Assembly (NCBI GenBank): GCA_026210745.1
Contig: CP110632.1
Span: 2,789,001-2,853,000 of the forward strand
Length of the DNA stretch: 64,000 bases
DNA from: Exobasidium rhododendri
Lineage: Eukaryota > Basidiomycota > Exobasidiomycetes > Exobasidiales > Exobasidiaceae
Reading direction: 5' to 3'
Part shown: piece by piece, positions 21,592 to 33,500 of the stretch
Layout: each line of letters opens with the position of its first letter
Position numbering within the stretch: the stretch's first letter is position 1
Notes under the pieces: generated by a model
Seen by the model: the letters and a program-made list of their open reading frames with translations, nothing else
Database searches by the model: none
Told to the model about the DNA's origin: nothing
Made by a program: the position numbers and the translations under genes

Positions 21592-23077
21592 ATGGCACCA
21601 GCGGTGTTGAATGAAGCTAGGACCCTTCATGCAACCACTACTGCGCAGGTTAGCATCCATCTGCGAGTGGCGACAGAGTTTGATGGCAGCGCAGGCGCTC
21701 ACTCTGCTCGCTCTTGTATCGTTGCGTCTAATGCTGTCTGAAGCCCCTGATGACTGACCTTTGCTTCTTTATTTTTTCTCCTTTTTTTTTGGCTCTTCGA
21801 ATGTGTGTAGAAGGCGGCAAATTTGGCAGCTACGCCCATCCGTCCGCTAGGATCCACTTTGGACCGAGCCAAGATACCCAATCCCTACGCTAATCCGTTT
21901 GCTTTGACGAATCACTACAAAGCTCAACGCAGCAATGGTGATGAAGATGTCAATCAAAAGGACGATTTCATTCCTGATCTGAGTCTGCGCCTCTTATGTC
22001 CAGATTGCAAGGTGGACCCTCCCAACTTAGTGGAAGAATTTGCCAGTGGCGATGTCGTCTGTGGTGATTGCGGCTTAGTTGTTGGCGACAAGATCATCGA
22101 TACGAGGTCTGAATGTAAGTCTTGAATGTGTTGTGACATTAGAAAGATAGTGGAAAAGCTGACCTTGCATCCTTCACGTAGGGAGAACATTTGCCAATGA
22201 AGAAGGCGATGACCCTTCTCGAGTCGGATCAGCCAACAATCCGCTCATGGATGGGTTGACAGAACAGCTGGACACTCGAATTGGAAATCGAGATGGTGGG
22301 ACGGGTGTGGCACGAGATTTGCAGCGAGCTATGGGCAGAGGGGCAGGCACCTCCAATCGAATCATCTTGGACGCCTTTCAAGATATTCAGAGCAAGTGTG
22401 ACATCATCCACTTGCCTAGAACAGTGTCAGAAACGGCAAAGACGATGTTCAAGCAAGTCGAACAGGATCAAATCTTACGAGGCAAGAAGACGGATGCTAT
22501 CATCGCTGCTGCCATTTACTGTGCATGCAAGACGAACAAAGTTCCGAGAACGTTTCGTGAGATCTGTCAATTGACAAGCGTTAGTCAAAAATTGATTGGA
22601 AAGTGCTTCAAGGAGATGCAAAGCGCTTACGGATTGAATCAGATCGAAGCTGGCTCAGACTCGGTGGCAGCAACCAACGCTGTCGATTTGATTGGTCGAT
22701 ATTGTAATCATCTTGGGTTGGAAATGGCGATTATCCGCTGCACGGAAGACATAGCTACGATCATTCGAGATCGCGGTATCTTGGCCGGTAGAAGTCCCAT
22801 CACGGTAGCAGCTGCATGTATATACATGACGACCAGATTGATGGGCATGGATCAGAGTGCAAAGACGATTAGTAGAGCGGCCGGGGTGTCCGACGTCACA
22901 ATCAAGAATTCTTACAAGAATCTCTTGGAATTCAAGAGCGAATTGCTAACGGTGAGTCGTGAAGTGTCGCAAGAAGTCAAGGAATGCGATTGTTTTACTC
23001 ACAATTCACATCCATTCCAGCCTGCCGTTCTTACAAAGTATCCTAAATTAGATGTCAGTCGTCTCTCAAAGTTATAA
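21592..23077 (+). CDS. SUA7: Transcription initiation factor TFIIB
   Basis: Four exons, 21592-21648, 21811-22114, 22182-22951 and 23021-23077, all phase-consistent, give about 395 aa. The Zn ribbon (about residues 80-110) shows CPDC and CGDCGLVVGDK pairs. It is followed by the B-finger/linker RSEWRTFANEEGDDPSRVG, which spans an intron. Two cyclin-like repeats follow, with RGKKTDAIIAAAIYCAC and RSPITVAAACIYMTTRLMG as the typical core helices. TFIIB bridges TBP and RNA polymerase II and helps select the transcription start. The N-terminal 60 residues before the ribbon are longer than in yeast. The gene converges on RPE1, with about 260 bp between stop codons that includes poly-G and poly-C runs. 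Confidence 0.96.
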
Positions 23078-23340
23078 AAGAGGGAAGGGGGGGGGGCTCA
23101 TAGATTTAGACACAGAAGGTTAGGAGCTGAAGTGGTTGGTGCCATTCAATTGGAGTACTGGTCATCTTCGGTTCTGACTCTCCGCTCTCGCAGCTTGCGT
23201 CTATCCCTTCCCCTTTCCTCTCCCGATTGCTGAACCCCCTCCCCCCCCCCTCCACCGAAATGTGTTCATATCTATCAATACCATATACATTATTCGTTGT
23301 GTATTGTCTTTAATGGGTTCCTACATAACGTGAAGCATGC

Positions 23341-24821
23341 TCAGTGATCTTGATCCATCGGCGTCATACCGATGGACCCGTTGAAAGCGGCTTCTGGTGG
23401 GATATTCTCGCTTCCTCTTCTGCTGACACTTGGACTTGGAACCCCATATCCCGATTTGTGCACTTTTTTGCCATCTTTGCCTGCGTTCATGTCGTTGTCG
23501 CTTGCCATGGAATCCTTCCGAAGTGCCAAATTTCGAATGTAAGCACGAGGGTGACTGAGTGGGGTCATTGCTCTTGATCTCTTTCCTTCCAACACGCTCA
23601 AGTCTTCTCCTTCTTCGTCATCAATAGCGGAAGATGGATCAAATAAGATCTGTTCCCTTTCCGCTTGAATTCTTGTCTGGGCTTCTTCACATTTTTGCCT
23701 TAAGAATGCAATGACTTCTTTGGGCTTCTCGGCATTGAAGATTGCAGTCCCGGCAACAATGACATTGGCGCCAGCATCGGCACATCGCTCAATCGTGTTC
23801 GGCCCGACACCCCCATCAACTTCAATATCCAAGTCGGGAAATCGAGCTCGTAATTCGGCGACCTGTGATTCGAGCGAGTGAGAAATCGTGTGGACTATAA
23901 CATGTCAAGGTCCTCTTCTCTGTCTGATTTCCTCCCTCTCTCTCTATCTCAACGTACCTTTGGCATGCACTCCTTCATGAATTTTTGCCCTCCGTATCCC
24001 GGCCAGACAGTCATGACGAGTATCATGTCTACTGCCTCGCCGAGCTCGTTTGAAATCTCGCTGGTCGGTGTTCCTGGATTGATGGCTACTGCTGCCCTCA
24101 TCTTTTCTGCTTTGATCCTCTTGACGACTTGTAAGGGGTCATCTAATTTCGGGGAAAGATAGTAAAAAGGTAAGAGATCAGTGGGTGTGAAGGCAAAGGT
24201 GCGAGCTCTAGAAATTTGACTGACACGCTGCCTCTAGATGGAATGTGTACGACGATCCTCCTGCTTCAGCAATGTCCTTGACCCACTGAAAGGGTGGGAA
24301 AGCAAGCGACAAGTGATCAGTAACCAGGATGTACACGCCATGACCGGTCGAAGATGAACTCACTCGACCTGGTTCTGTGACCATCATATGGCACTGGGAA
24401 GATGAAGGAAACATCAGCACGACTTTGCATCAACTCCTCTGCATCTTCTGCTCATCCATTCACATCCATGAAAATCCCAGGAACTGCTTTGTGGACCGAG
24501 CTCAAAGGAGGTGCGCCTAAGAAGAGAAGAGAAGAGAAAGAAGACTACAGCCATCAATAAAGAGTGAGGAGGGTATGCGAAGGCATGGATGCTCCACTAA
24601 CCCAGCACCAGATTTGGAACAAAGTGACCGTCCATGACGTCTGATGATGAAAGAGATGAAAGCCCGCGTTAGCGATGTCTTTGTTTTTCTGACCTCGACA
24701 ACTACATCTATTCACCCATATGCAGCCAATCAGCGCCAGCATCCATCATCCTCTTGCATTCCTGGTTCAAGTTGCCCATGTCGGCCGCAAGGACCGATGG
24801 CGCTACGATAACTCTGGGCAT
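23341..24821 (-). CDS. RPE1: Ribulose-phosphate 3-epimerase with a C-terminal extension
   Basis: Seven exons on the minus strand: 24821-24716, 24640-24602, 24516-24464, 24393-24364, 24285-24225, 24142-23958 and 23862-23341, total about 331 aa. The enzyme interconverts ribulose 5-phosphate and xylulose 5-phosphate in the pentose phosphate pathway. Visible motifs are [12 protein letters not shown], the metal and substrate motif [14 protein letters not shown] (spread over exons 2-3), [26 protein letters not shown] and [13 protein letters not shown] with the catalytic Asp. Very short exons (30-61 nt) make the gene intron-dense; the donor GTCAGT after exon 5 is non-consensus but is the only one keeping phase. 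Family members end near residue 220-240. Here about 100 further residues, charged and Ser-rich with several SP motifs, follow the barrel. Confidence 0.94.
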
Positions 24822-25305
24822 CGTGGTATCGGTGGTATTACAGAGTAAATTGTGTTGCGATGAAGGAGATCGCACGCTAACAAATTAAGTAGACCGAGAA
24901 GGAGTGTCCAGGAGGGAATCTTGTCCTGGAGAAGGAATGAAGATTTGGGAGACAGGAAGACTGGGAGGACAGAGAGCGGCAGTGCTGGTACCTGGAGATA
25001 AAAGATCCGATTTAGCGCATTCGAAGATTAGGGCTGCGATATCGTACCTATCCATATATTAATGCTCCCACAGAATCCTTTCCTCTGCGACGCGACCTCT
25101 CGTCATTTGGGGGCAAGGAACTTCCCGTCCGAGCCGACCCAAATCAAATTCAGATGTCCACGCGAGTTGCAAGGACGGTGTCCAACAGATATTTTATCTC
25201 TAATCTGGCATAGGTACGACAGACAGTATTCGGTATCCCACCGCATTACGGGGTAAAGCAAGGCATCCGACTGTTGACTACATCGGTGTCACGACACACG
25301 CAAGC
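24822..25305. promoter_or_regulatory. Divergent promoter region RPE1/VPS20
   Basis: 484 bp between two opposite ATGs. No gene is seen. An AT-rich GATATCGTACCTATCCATATA stretch lies near 25040-25060. Shared regulation is possible but not shown by the sequence. Confidence 0.45.
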
Positions 25306-26290
25306 ATGGGGAACAGTAGCTCGAAAGACGGGACAAAGATCACATCGCAAGATCGAGCGATACTTGAGTACGTGCGAGGGAGACGGTGCACTTCTTTGGA
25401 GCGATCGAAAGATGACCTCATTCATGCCTTTTCTTTCAGCCTCAAGGTACAAAGAGATAAGATCAGGCAGTATCAGAAGAGGGTAAGTAGAAGCCCTCCC
25501 GTGTGAGGGCTTCAGTAACTGAATTGAACCTACCTCCACAGCTGCAACTTATCTCAGACCGAGAGCGAGACTCTGCGAGGGCCTTCTTGGTGAGGGGTGA
25601 CAAGGAAAGAGCAAAGACTGCGTTGCGAAGGAGGCGATATCAGGAAACGCTATTGGAAAAGACAGACGGCCAGCTAGAGACTCTCGAAGGACTGGTACGT
25701 GCCCTGATCATGGTAGCTGCTTTTCCTGCTTCACTGAATTGCATACTTCTTATTAAAGGTAACAAACATCGAGTTTTCGCAAATCGAGGCGTCGGTAGTG
25801 CATGGACTGGCACAAGGTAATGCAGTTTTGAAGGAAATCCACAAGGAGATGACGGTGGAAAACGTGGAAAAGCTCATGGAGGAGACTGCAGAAGCCCAAG
25901 CTTATCAAAGAGTAGGTGAAAAGCTTTCTTGCGACTTGATCTATCTCACTGACAAGTACTGCCATTTGCAGGAAATTGACGAAGCATTGGCTAGCAAAAT
26001 GACTGCCGAAGACGAAGAGGCAGTCAATTTAGAAATGGCACAACTAGAGAGTGAAGCAGAGGGGCTGCGGGATGGACTGACGCCGAAGTTGGGTGTTCAG
26101 GTGAGAGCAAGGATGTGACTGCCGAAACAAGATTTTAAGTCACTGACTTCCGTCATCGAAATTGAATCGACCACAGCCTACGCCCGAGATCAACCTACCT
26201 TCGGCGCCACAAACGGCTCCAGTTGGACAGCCCGCGCCAGAGGTCACAAAGGAAGAAGTTGTAGAGGAGAGACAGGCGCTCCTGGCTTGA
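25306..26290 (+). CDS. VPS20: ESCRT-III subunit Vps20/CHMP6
   Basis: Six exons, 25306-25367, 25440-25482, 25542-25694, 25759-25911, 25972-26100 and 26177-26290, give about 217 aa. The start MGNSSSK is an N-myristoylation signal, as known for Vps20/CHMP6. The basic N-terminal Snf7-type helices follow (ITSQDRAILDLKVQRDKI across the first intron, then LRRRRYQETLLEKTDGQL). The middle helix contains FSQIEASVVHGLAQGNAVL, and the acidic C-terminal half ends in a Pro-rich tail with EEVVEERQALLA. Vps20 bridges ESCRT-II to Snf7 on endosomes to start membrane scission. The stop is only 32 bp from the convergent methyltransferase stop. Confidence 0.92.
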
Positions 26291-26322
26291 AAGAGGATAC
26301 GTATCAAAGGGCGACTTCAAGC

Positions 26323-27366
26323 CTACACAACATCTTTGACAGCAAAGGAAAGAAAGCTGGCCATCGTGCTCGAAGTAAGCGTCCATCCGCCCATGAAGCT
26401 TCTCCAGCCTCTTCCTCGGTACAGGCGCGCGACGACTTCCCAGGGCCATCTTGCTGTCGGCCTCATACCTACTGGAGAACCTTTATTGTACCGTAGACCG
26501 ACTTGTTTACACAGTTGATCCACCTCGGCAGGTGTGAGGAACAGTCGCCAATCATGTGCGTCATTGGGAACAAAGGCAATCATCTTCTGGAAGATGAGAA
26601 TAGCGGCATACCACGAGAAGAAAGTGCGATTGATCGTGTCGAATGCAAAGACCCCCCCTGGCTTCAGTACCCGGGTGAATTCCTTTGCTGCTTCTGGCAA
26701 GACAAGCAAATGTTCCAGCACATCGCTGCAGATAATTGCGTCGAAAGATTCGTCGGGAAAGGGCAAGTTGTATAGGGACCCTAGAGTATATTGTAGTCGA
26801 GACTCATCTAGCGATGAATGCTGCCGCGCTCTCTCTATGGACCCCTTTGACACATCGAGACCTGTAGATATACGATGACTCTGTAAAATTAATTTCCCGA
26901 AAGCCTGTGTCAGTGCACCTCTTTTTCTTTTACGTACCGACGACTTGCGCCTGAGACTGTGTTGCAATGGCTTCCGTCACAAGTCCTCCTCCGCATCCAA
27001 TGTCAAGCACTCTCACCCCCTCCAGAGTATCGCTGTGTAGTTGTTCCTGGAGCGTTCTTAGAAAGTAAGGGACTCGGGCTTGATTTGCAAGCTGCAGGGG
27101 ATAGTCGTGCTGCAGGAGAATGGAGGAAGCTGGGTGAGTGGTCTGTTCATGTAAAACTAGCAGGCGCTACACTCTCGTCCCGTTTTCTTCAAACGCACTT
27201 CCCACCAATCTGTGTCATCGTAGCAATCGTTATCAATCTTCACGTCTTTCTCGTCAATACTTCCCAAACGATCCGGCAGTGCGGAAGGTGGTCTGAATAG
27301 TACCGCGATGGCTGCCAACCCTAGTCCCAATCCTAATCCTACAGCAGCCGTTGAAGTCGTCGTCAT
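26323..27366 (-). CDS. UbiG/Coq3-type class I methyltransferase
   Basis: Three exons, 27366-27199, 27109-26938 and 26861-26323, give about 292 aa. SAM-binding motif I is VRVLDIGCGGGLVTEAIA, continued as VVGLDVSKGSIERAR after the intron. Motif II is FDAIICSDVLEHL and motif III is VLKPGGVFAFDTINRT. The TINR-x-x-SW segment and the later P-x-DAHDWRLFLTPAEV are characteristic of the UbiG/Coq3 O-methyltransferases of ubiquinone synthesis. The N-terminus is not a clear mitochondrial presequence but a hydrophobic Gly/Leu/Ala helix (GLGLGLGLAAIAVLF), so it may be membrane-anchored. It may be true Coq3 or a paralogue with another substrate. Confidence 0.75.
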
Positions 27367-27579
27367 GAACTTCTTCGCAAGTGGTCAACGATCAGAATAG
27401 TTCGCGTCAGCTTGCAGGCGGGAGGAAAGGGAAGTGGAGGAAAGGGGGGGGGGGATTTTTAAAGAGATGCACGGACCAGCTTCGACTTTGGCTCACAATT
27501 TCGTCCCTCCTCCTCAACTTTCCCCCCTCAAAGATCGATGCTACTGTGAAGCTTTGGCTACGTCTTTCCGGCTGTCCTG

Positions 27580-29310
27580 ATGCCTTCACTGCAAGCTCTA
27601 CCCCGAGAGCTGATTCATGTCATTATCGATTTACTGCTTCGCGTCGACGTTGAGGGTGCTCTTAGTCTGCTGCAGGTGAGACAGGTTCTGGAACCCTGGA
27701 CGACAGCCACAAGATCTGTAAGCTCACGCTATCGCCATATTAGACTTGTAGAAATCTTCGGCAGTTACCAGAGTACGATGAAGCCCTTTATCTCTACCTG
27801 GCGGGAAAGTATGGCTTCCCAAGACGAGCTAGATTGCCTACAAACGTAAAGCATGATACAAATCTCCTGCAGGCCAATTGGTGGCCACAGTGTGCAAGGG
27901 AAGTCAAAGGGGACCACACACCGTCTCAGTCGTCTCATTGGCATAAGGTGCCATCAATGGTGAAGAATAGGCATGTAGAAAGAAAACTTTCTGGAGAAGC
28001 ACGCCTAGTGGCAGACTGCATCTACGAAACCGCTGCTGATAAATTATCGTTGTACTGCTTTCATGTCGTTGCGGTCACTCCTTTGGAAGCATCACTAGAA
28101 GAGGAACTCTCTGAGCCTGTCGAGCTATCTCTCCATCATCCCATCATTGCGTACGACATTGATTTCGAAGAAGGTGTCGTAGCGGTACTGAGCAAGGATG
28201 GCGATGAACTCTGCCTCGCAGTCTACCGTCAAAGCAACGTGTCCTTTGAATTGATACATAGTGGATCGGTTGCAGCAGACAATTCCTACGATTTCATTGA
28301 AGTCCAAATCAACGGAGGCAGTGTTCTCGTCAGTCTGGATAATCTGTTGCAAGTTTTTGGTTGGAGGCGAAAAGCGGCTATTGGCAGCGAATATCCTTGG
28401 CATCGGATCTGGACAAGGAATGACGAGAGCACAAGACTCGGTGGCTGGTATGTTCGTGCCTCACTTCTTTCCGCGCAAGTTGTCTCATGTATTGTTTTAT
28501 CCACCTATCGCACCATCGGATCCATGAGAGTCCGTCATGGAGTGATTGAGTTGTACAGACTCGATCAATTCGTTCCCAGAGTGGCCGACATTTTGCTGCC
28601 AGAAGCCTTTGTAGATGCGCTGCAGCCTCGTATTCTTCAAGCGGCGCGCAAGTACGTCTCTTTTGACATTGGGGAAAAGCATGCTCTGGACGGATACCTC
28701 GAACGCGGCTGCGATACACCCGTTATCATCCAGGTTTTCAGCGAATCAGTGAGTGGATGGAATGGAGTAGATGGTCGATGCAGCCTCCTCTCATCAAAAT
28801 ATCAATCTCACGTATTTATCTCAGCGAGTGGGAAAGGTGTCGACTTTGTGCGATCTGCTGTATCCAAAGGCTGCCGTGGCTCTATACTCCCTCGATCCTA
28901 CGAGGCCCAATTATCCTGTCCTGGGCAACGAGTGGCTGACCAGCAATTTCCCCATCATACGTGGCCCAGCACCACTTCGATCAAGCTTGCATGGACTGAG
29001 GATGGTGTCTTGTGCTCGACACGGCAGGAACGAACTGATCTATTGGGGACCTAGCAGAGATGCCGCTACTACGTCTCAGTTGTTGCAGGTCAGAAGTCTG
29101 GAGAACGTTCGACCTCTTCTATTATCCAGCCAATCGACATCCGATTCGCAATTCCACATCGATGACGTGTCGCTGGATGGGCCTCGCATTCTCTTTACCT
29201 GCTACTATTGTTCTGGAGAGCACAACGGGATGATCCACGCCACAGAACCTCTCGGTTCGTTTTGGGGCAGCCTTGAGCCATCGAGGCAGTCTGGCAATAT
29301 ATCACCTTGA
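27580..29310 (+). CDS. F-box domain protein
   Basis: Exons 27580-27675, 27744-27845, 27873-28748 and 28825-29310 give about 519 aa. The second intron is only 27 nt (27846-27872), so its edges are less sure. The first exon is an F-box start, MPSLQALPRELIHVIIDLLL, followed across the intron by SLLQ|TCRNLRQL. F-box proteins tether substrates to SCF ubiquitin ligases through Skp1. The remaining ~430 residues look like a beta-rich, propeller-like region with hydrophobic strands and many charged loops (for example SLDNLLQVFGWRR and RVGKVSTLCDLLYP), but I recognise no named domain. Large families of such proteins with poor conservation are common in basidiomycetes. Confidence 0.65.
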
Positions 29311-30552
29311 AGTCCTTCCTTTGCATCCGATAGGATGACGGCTAATCCTCTCTACCTAGATCTGTCCGGAATAGTCCCATTACATCAGCGCCCCAGACAG
29401 CGCAGAGCCTGGTCCCCCAACAGTGGTAAGAGGAATATCGCGGACAGGGTTTCCCCTCCCATTCGGTGGTACTACTGTCATGTATCGATACTTTTTGCTT
29501 TGTTTGCATGATTGATTAAATTTAAACTATACAAACTTTGGATTTTCGAAAACGTCAATATCGAGCTGACGGGAGGAAGATTGCGGCGGTTGCATTTCCA
29601 TGTTCAATCGTTTCTGGCAAATTCAGTCCCAGTATTTTATCCACAAACGCGCAACGAAGGTAACATTGAATAATCTCCTGCACACTGTATCTATACTTGC
29701 TTCTTGCTATAACAGTCGAGATACATGACAAGTGCAGTAGGTTTTAAATTTAGGACGCTTGGGCCGCTTTGAGCTCAGGGTACACAAATTCAAACGAGCA
29801 GGACCGACCAAGGTTGCCTAGCTGTTCTTTTTCGGTCGCATCCTTGATACCTCTTATCCGCCTAGTGACCCACCTCTGCCCTGCTCGCTTGATACCGTTC
29901 TTTCCAGCGGTCAAAGCGTTGACTTTGGTAAAGGAGGAGAAATAAGAGGGTGATCTTCTTTCATCTATCTAATCAGAGCTGCAATCTACCGGAAGCATCG
30001 ATTCGCCTTTTATTCTTTCAATTCAGCACACTAGTATTTCGCCTCCAGTCGATCCATCTAGCGTCGGGCGGCCAACTTCTACTTTGGTCTCCCATCTCGA
30101 CGTTGCTATACACACTCTTCGATCCAGAAACTCATATCTTTCCCTTGACTGGCTTGTCTATGCTTAGCGAAGAATGGTGAGCGTCATATAATCGGTGTGA
30201 TTGGGGTAGAAGCACACAATTGAACAAGGAGCGACTTCATTCACTTCTTCCCAACCTCGCGCCGGTCAGACCTGCAACAGGGTCACCCTTCATTGAAATT
30301 CACATATCAGCTCACACCATTTCTAGCACTCATACATCTTTTAGTCTTGCGACGGTATCGACACCAATCGCGGTTGCAGGAAAGGTGTAGAACATGTCTA
30401 GACCCGAATCGCCTCCGGGCCTAGCGAGAAAAGGTGAGCAGAAGACTTGGTGCTGGCGGAATCTAGGGAGAAGGAGGCGTGTGCAAGGCGGCGTTCGGAG
30501 TAGACAAGAGCTTGAAGACGGCAATGTCGAACAAGATTGTTGGGTAAAATGA
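29311..30552. other. Intergenic region upstream of the RRM-PUF gene
   Basis: 1.24 kb without a recognised gene. A possible non-adjacent first exon is at 30393-30433: an ATG giving MSRPESPPGLARKG and ending in the donor GTGAGCAG. It could splice in phase to 30596 and replace the start at 30553. An A/T-rich stretch lies at 29510-29560. Confidence 0.4.
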
Positions 30553-33500
30553 ATGCAAATGCTCAGGCTACCGAAGAGGGAGCACAGCTCAGCATTAAGC
30601 ATAACGTCTTACCAAACCACTCCTCTTCCTCCTCTCATCCTTGCCGCACTATACAGCTCGTCCAACGACATCATACTCGGCATCCTCCTCACCACTGCAG
30701 CCGGCGCATTTTACGTTGCAACCCAATCGAGCCAACGGATTGCTGGCATCTCGCAGGTGAGTAAAGACAACTTGCCAAGGAACTCTATCCCGTCGAACTA
30801 AGATTCACTGATGACACCGTTTGCTACTTTCTCAATCCACAGAGCACTGCAGATCCAGGCTGACGAAGGCATTCTCCGCGCTCCTTACAGGCCGCCCGCC
30901 ATGCGCCAGGGAGCGTCCAATGCGGAGCAGGTGGGCACTTCTCTTCAGCCTGACAGCATTTTGGACGCCGACCTTGGATCACAATCTTCAGCCTTTTCCG
31001 CAAACGACGATCCCACTTCTCTGGGTTCTCGCCTATTCCGTGGCAGAGCTCGAGCCGGTACACTGCCTTCTTCTTGGAACAACGCAGCCAACCAGCCAGA
31101 GTCTTTCATATCACCGTCGGGTCTAAATGGCACAGCTGGTGTGATTGGAGAGTCTTCCAACTCGAAGGGTGGTGGAAGGACATGGAGTCAGCACATTCAC
31201 CAAGAAGTGCCATCGATCAGCACGTCAGAAGCACTTGGAATTGACCACGTTGGGTCATTGCGACTGAGCCCTGCTAATCCTTCCTCTGCCTTCTTCAATT
31301 ACTCCTCCAATCCATCGTCCAGTACGAGTCTCAGTTCCGGTCGCATTCTATCGCCTCAGCAGATGCGAAGCAATTCTGCTCTGGACTATGACAAGGCTCA
31401 TCATTATCAACAAAGTAATCCGGACGCTTCGACGTCGCCGATCTTTGCTCCACCCCCCACCTTTTCTTCGAATAGCGCAACGAATCCTTCTTCCCTGCAG
31501 ACGAATCGACATCGGTCGGGTAGTCTGGCTAGCACACTGTCTGGTCTGGGCAACAATGCATTTGGCCCGTCGATATTCACGTCAACTTGGGCCGATTCTT
31601 CTGGTCAGCGTAGGACTCCGACAACATCCTCTCGACAAGACCACACATACACTTCTTCATCCGAAAAGGAGCAGTTTGTCGGGGGAGGTGGAAGGGGTAG
31701 TAGACTCACCTTTGACGCAGACATCGACCACGGTCTCCGACTAGACGAGCAGACGTTGGACAGAAGTCAAGATGTCCACACTTTGAACTACCTTGGTCTT
31801 GAACAAGACGAATCCGGTACTCTTCGGAGCAACTTTAATCCGCTAGGACAACCCACTAGGATAAGAGCACGCACGATGGCGTCCGCCTTGCCTCGAAACA
31901 ATGCAAGTTCGCAACCTTCGTTTGCCTCTCAAGACGTCCTCTCGTCGGATCCGTATCGCGCTAATGACGATGGCACAAATGTCAACGAAGTGTCAGCAGA
32001 TGATCTCTATGCACAATATGCCATTCAGCATGGCTTGAACGCCTCTCAAGTAGCTGCATTAGCTTCAGCGGTAGGGCTGCAACCTCCCCTTTCCTCCTCG
32101 AGCAATGCCACCGTTCAGACAGGTCGACTTCGAGCAGGTACGGTGGCTGCGTTTGGAGGACCGGGCGGAAGGCAACGACTCGAACAAGAGCTGAGGAGGA
32201 TGGCCGCAGCGGGTAATCTTCCAGACACTGGCAACGGGCAAGGAATCAGCTCGTTGATGAACAGTCTGCAAGGGCTTTCTATTGGGTCGGAAAGTAGATA
32301 CAGTAATGCACCCCTCGAAGGATTCCCGTACCTGGACATCAACACACCGCCCGTCATGACACCCAATCGCTCGTCTCCATTCTTGACGTCCTCACCCTCT
32401 ACTCCATTGAGTGCTCCTTCTCATGGCGTCGCATTTGGTGCGGTGGATGATCAAGCCGGCTGGAGCAGCTCAAGTGTGAAGGCAGTCACCACCACCTCTG
32501 ACACAAAAGGTCGCAGCATGAATCAATTACCTTCTCGCAGCTTGTGGGTGGGCAACCTTGACAGCAACACGACCGGGCAAGAGTTGATGAGAGTCTTTGC
32601 TCCTTATGGCGCCATCGAATCATTGCGTCTACTTCCTGAAAAGGAGTGTGGCTTTGTCAACTTTGTCGATCTGAATGACGCCATACAAGCAAGGGAGGAC
32701 GTCTTGGGAAGACTGGGTGGTAGACTGGAAAATTACGGAACGGGAGCGGGTGGAGTGGTGCGCATTGGGTACGGTAAGATTGATTCTGCTTCGAGTCACA
32801 CTTCTACCAAACCTGCTGCTGGTGCTGCCAATCCGGGTCACAGTGTCGAAGGGGCAGTTGGATCGTCTCAAGGGTATGAGAATACAGTCGCCAGTCTTGA
32901 GACAGGACTAAGTAGCACGCCAATGACGCCAGGGGTATCGGAAGGCAATCATCCGACTCGTGCACTCTGGGTAGGCAGTGTTCCTAGCAGCGTCACCCCC
33001 GCCATCTTGCTCAGCATCTTTCAGCCCTTTGGCCCTGTCGAGAGCGCTCGAATCTTGACACACAAGAATTGCGGCTTTGTGAATTTTGAAAGAGTCGACG
33101 ATGCAGTGCGAGCAAGAAAGATGCTGAATGGGAGGGAAATTCTTGGAAGTGACGTCGGTGCAATGAGAATCGGATTTGCTAAAGTGCCTTTACGCAACGT
33201 GGAAGCGTTCCCCTCCCTCGGCGGACCTGATGGCACTGGACAATATGAAGCGGCTATCGACACACTTGAACTGCTTAAAGGTGCAAGATCGGTGCAGAGG
33301 ACGGCAGAACAGCAGTTCTTATCGGGAGACATGGACAGTTATCGCAGTAATCTAGTGCTAAGCCTGTTGAGCCAGAAGGAGTCGGAAGCAAATCCTGCTT
33401 TTCCTACTGGCGCACACAATGACCTTCTCGTCTCGCATGCGAACAAACTTGCCAGCAGCTCTTCCAGTAGCATTGTACCATCGAGCGACAAGGGAGGAGT

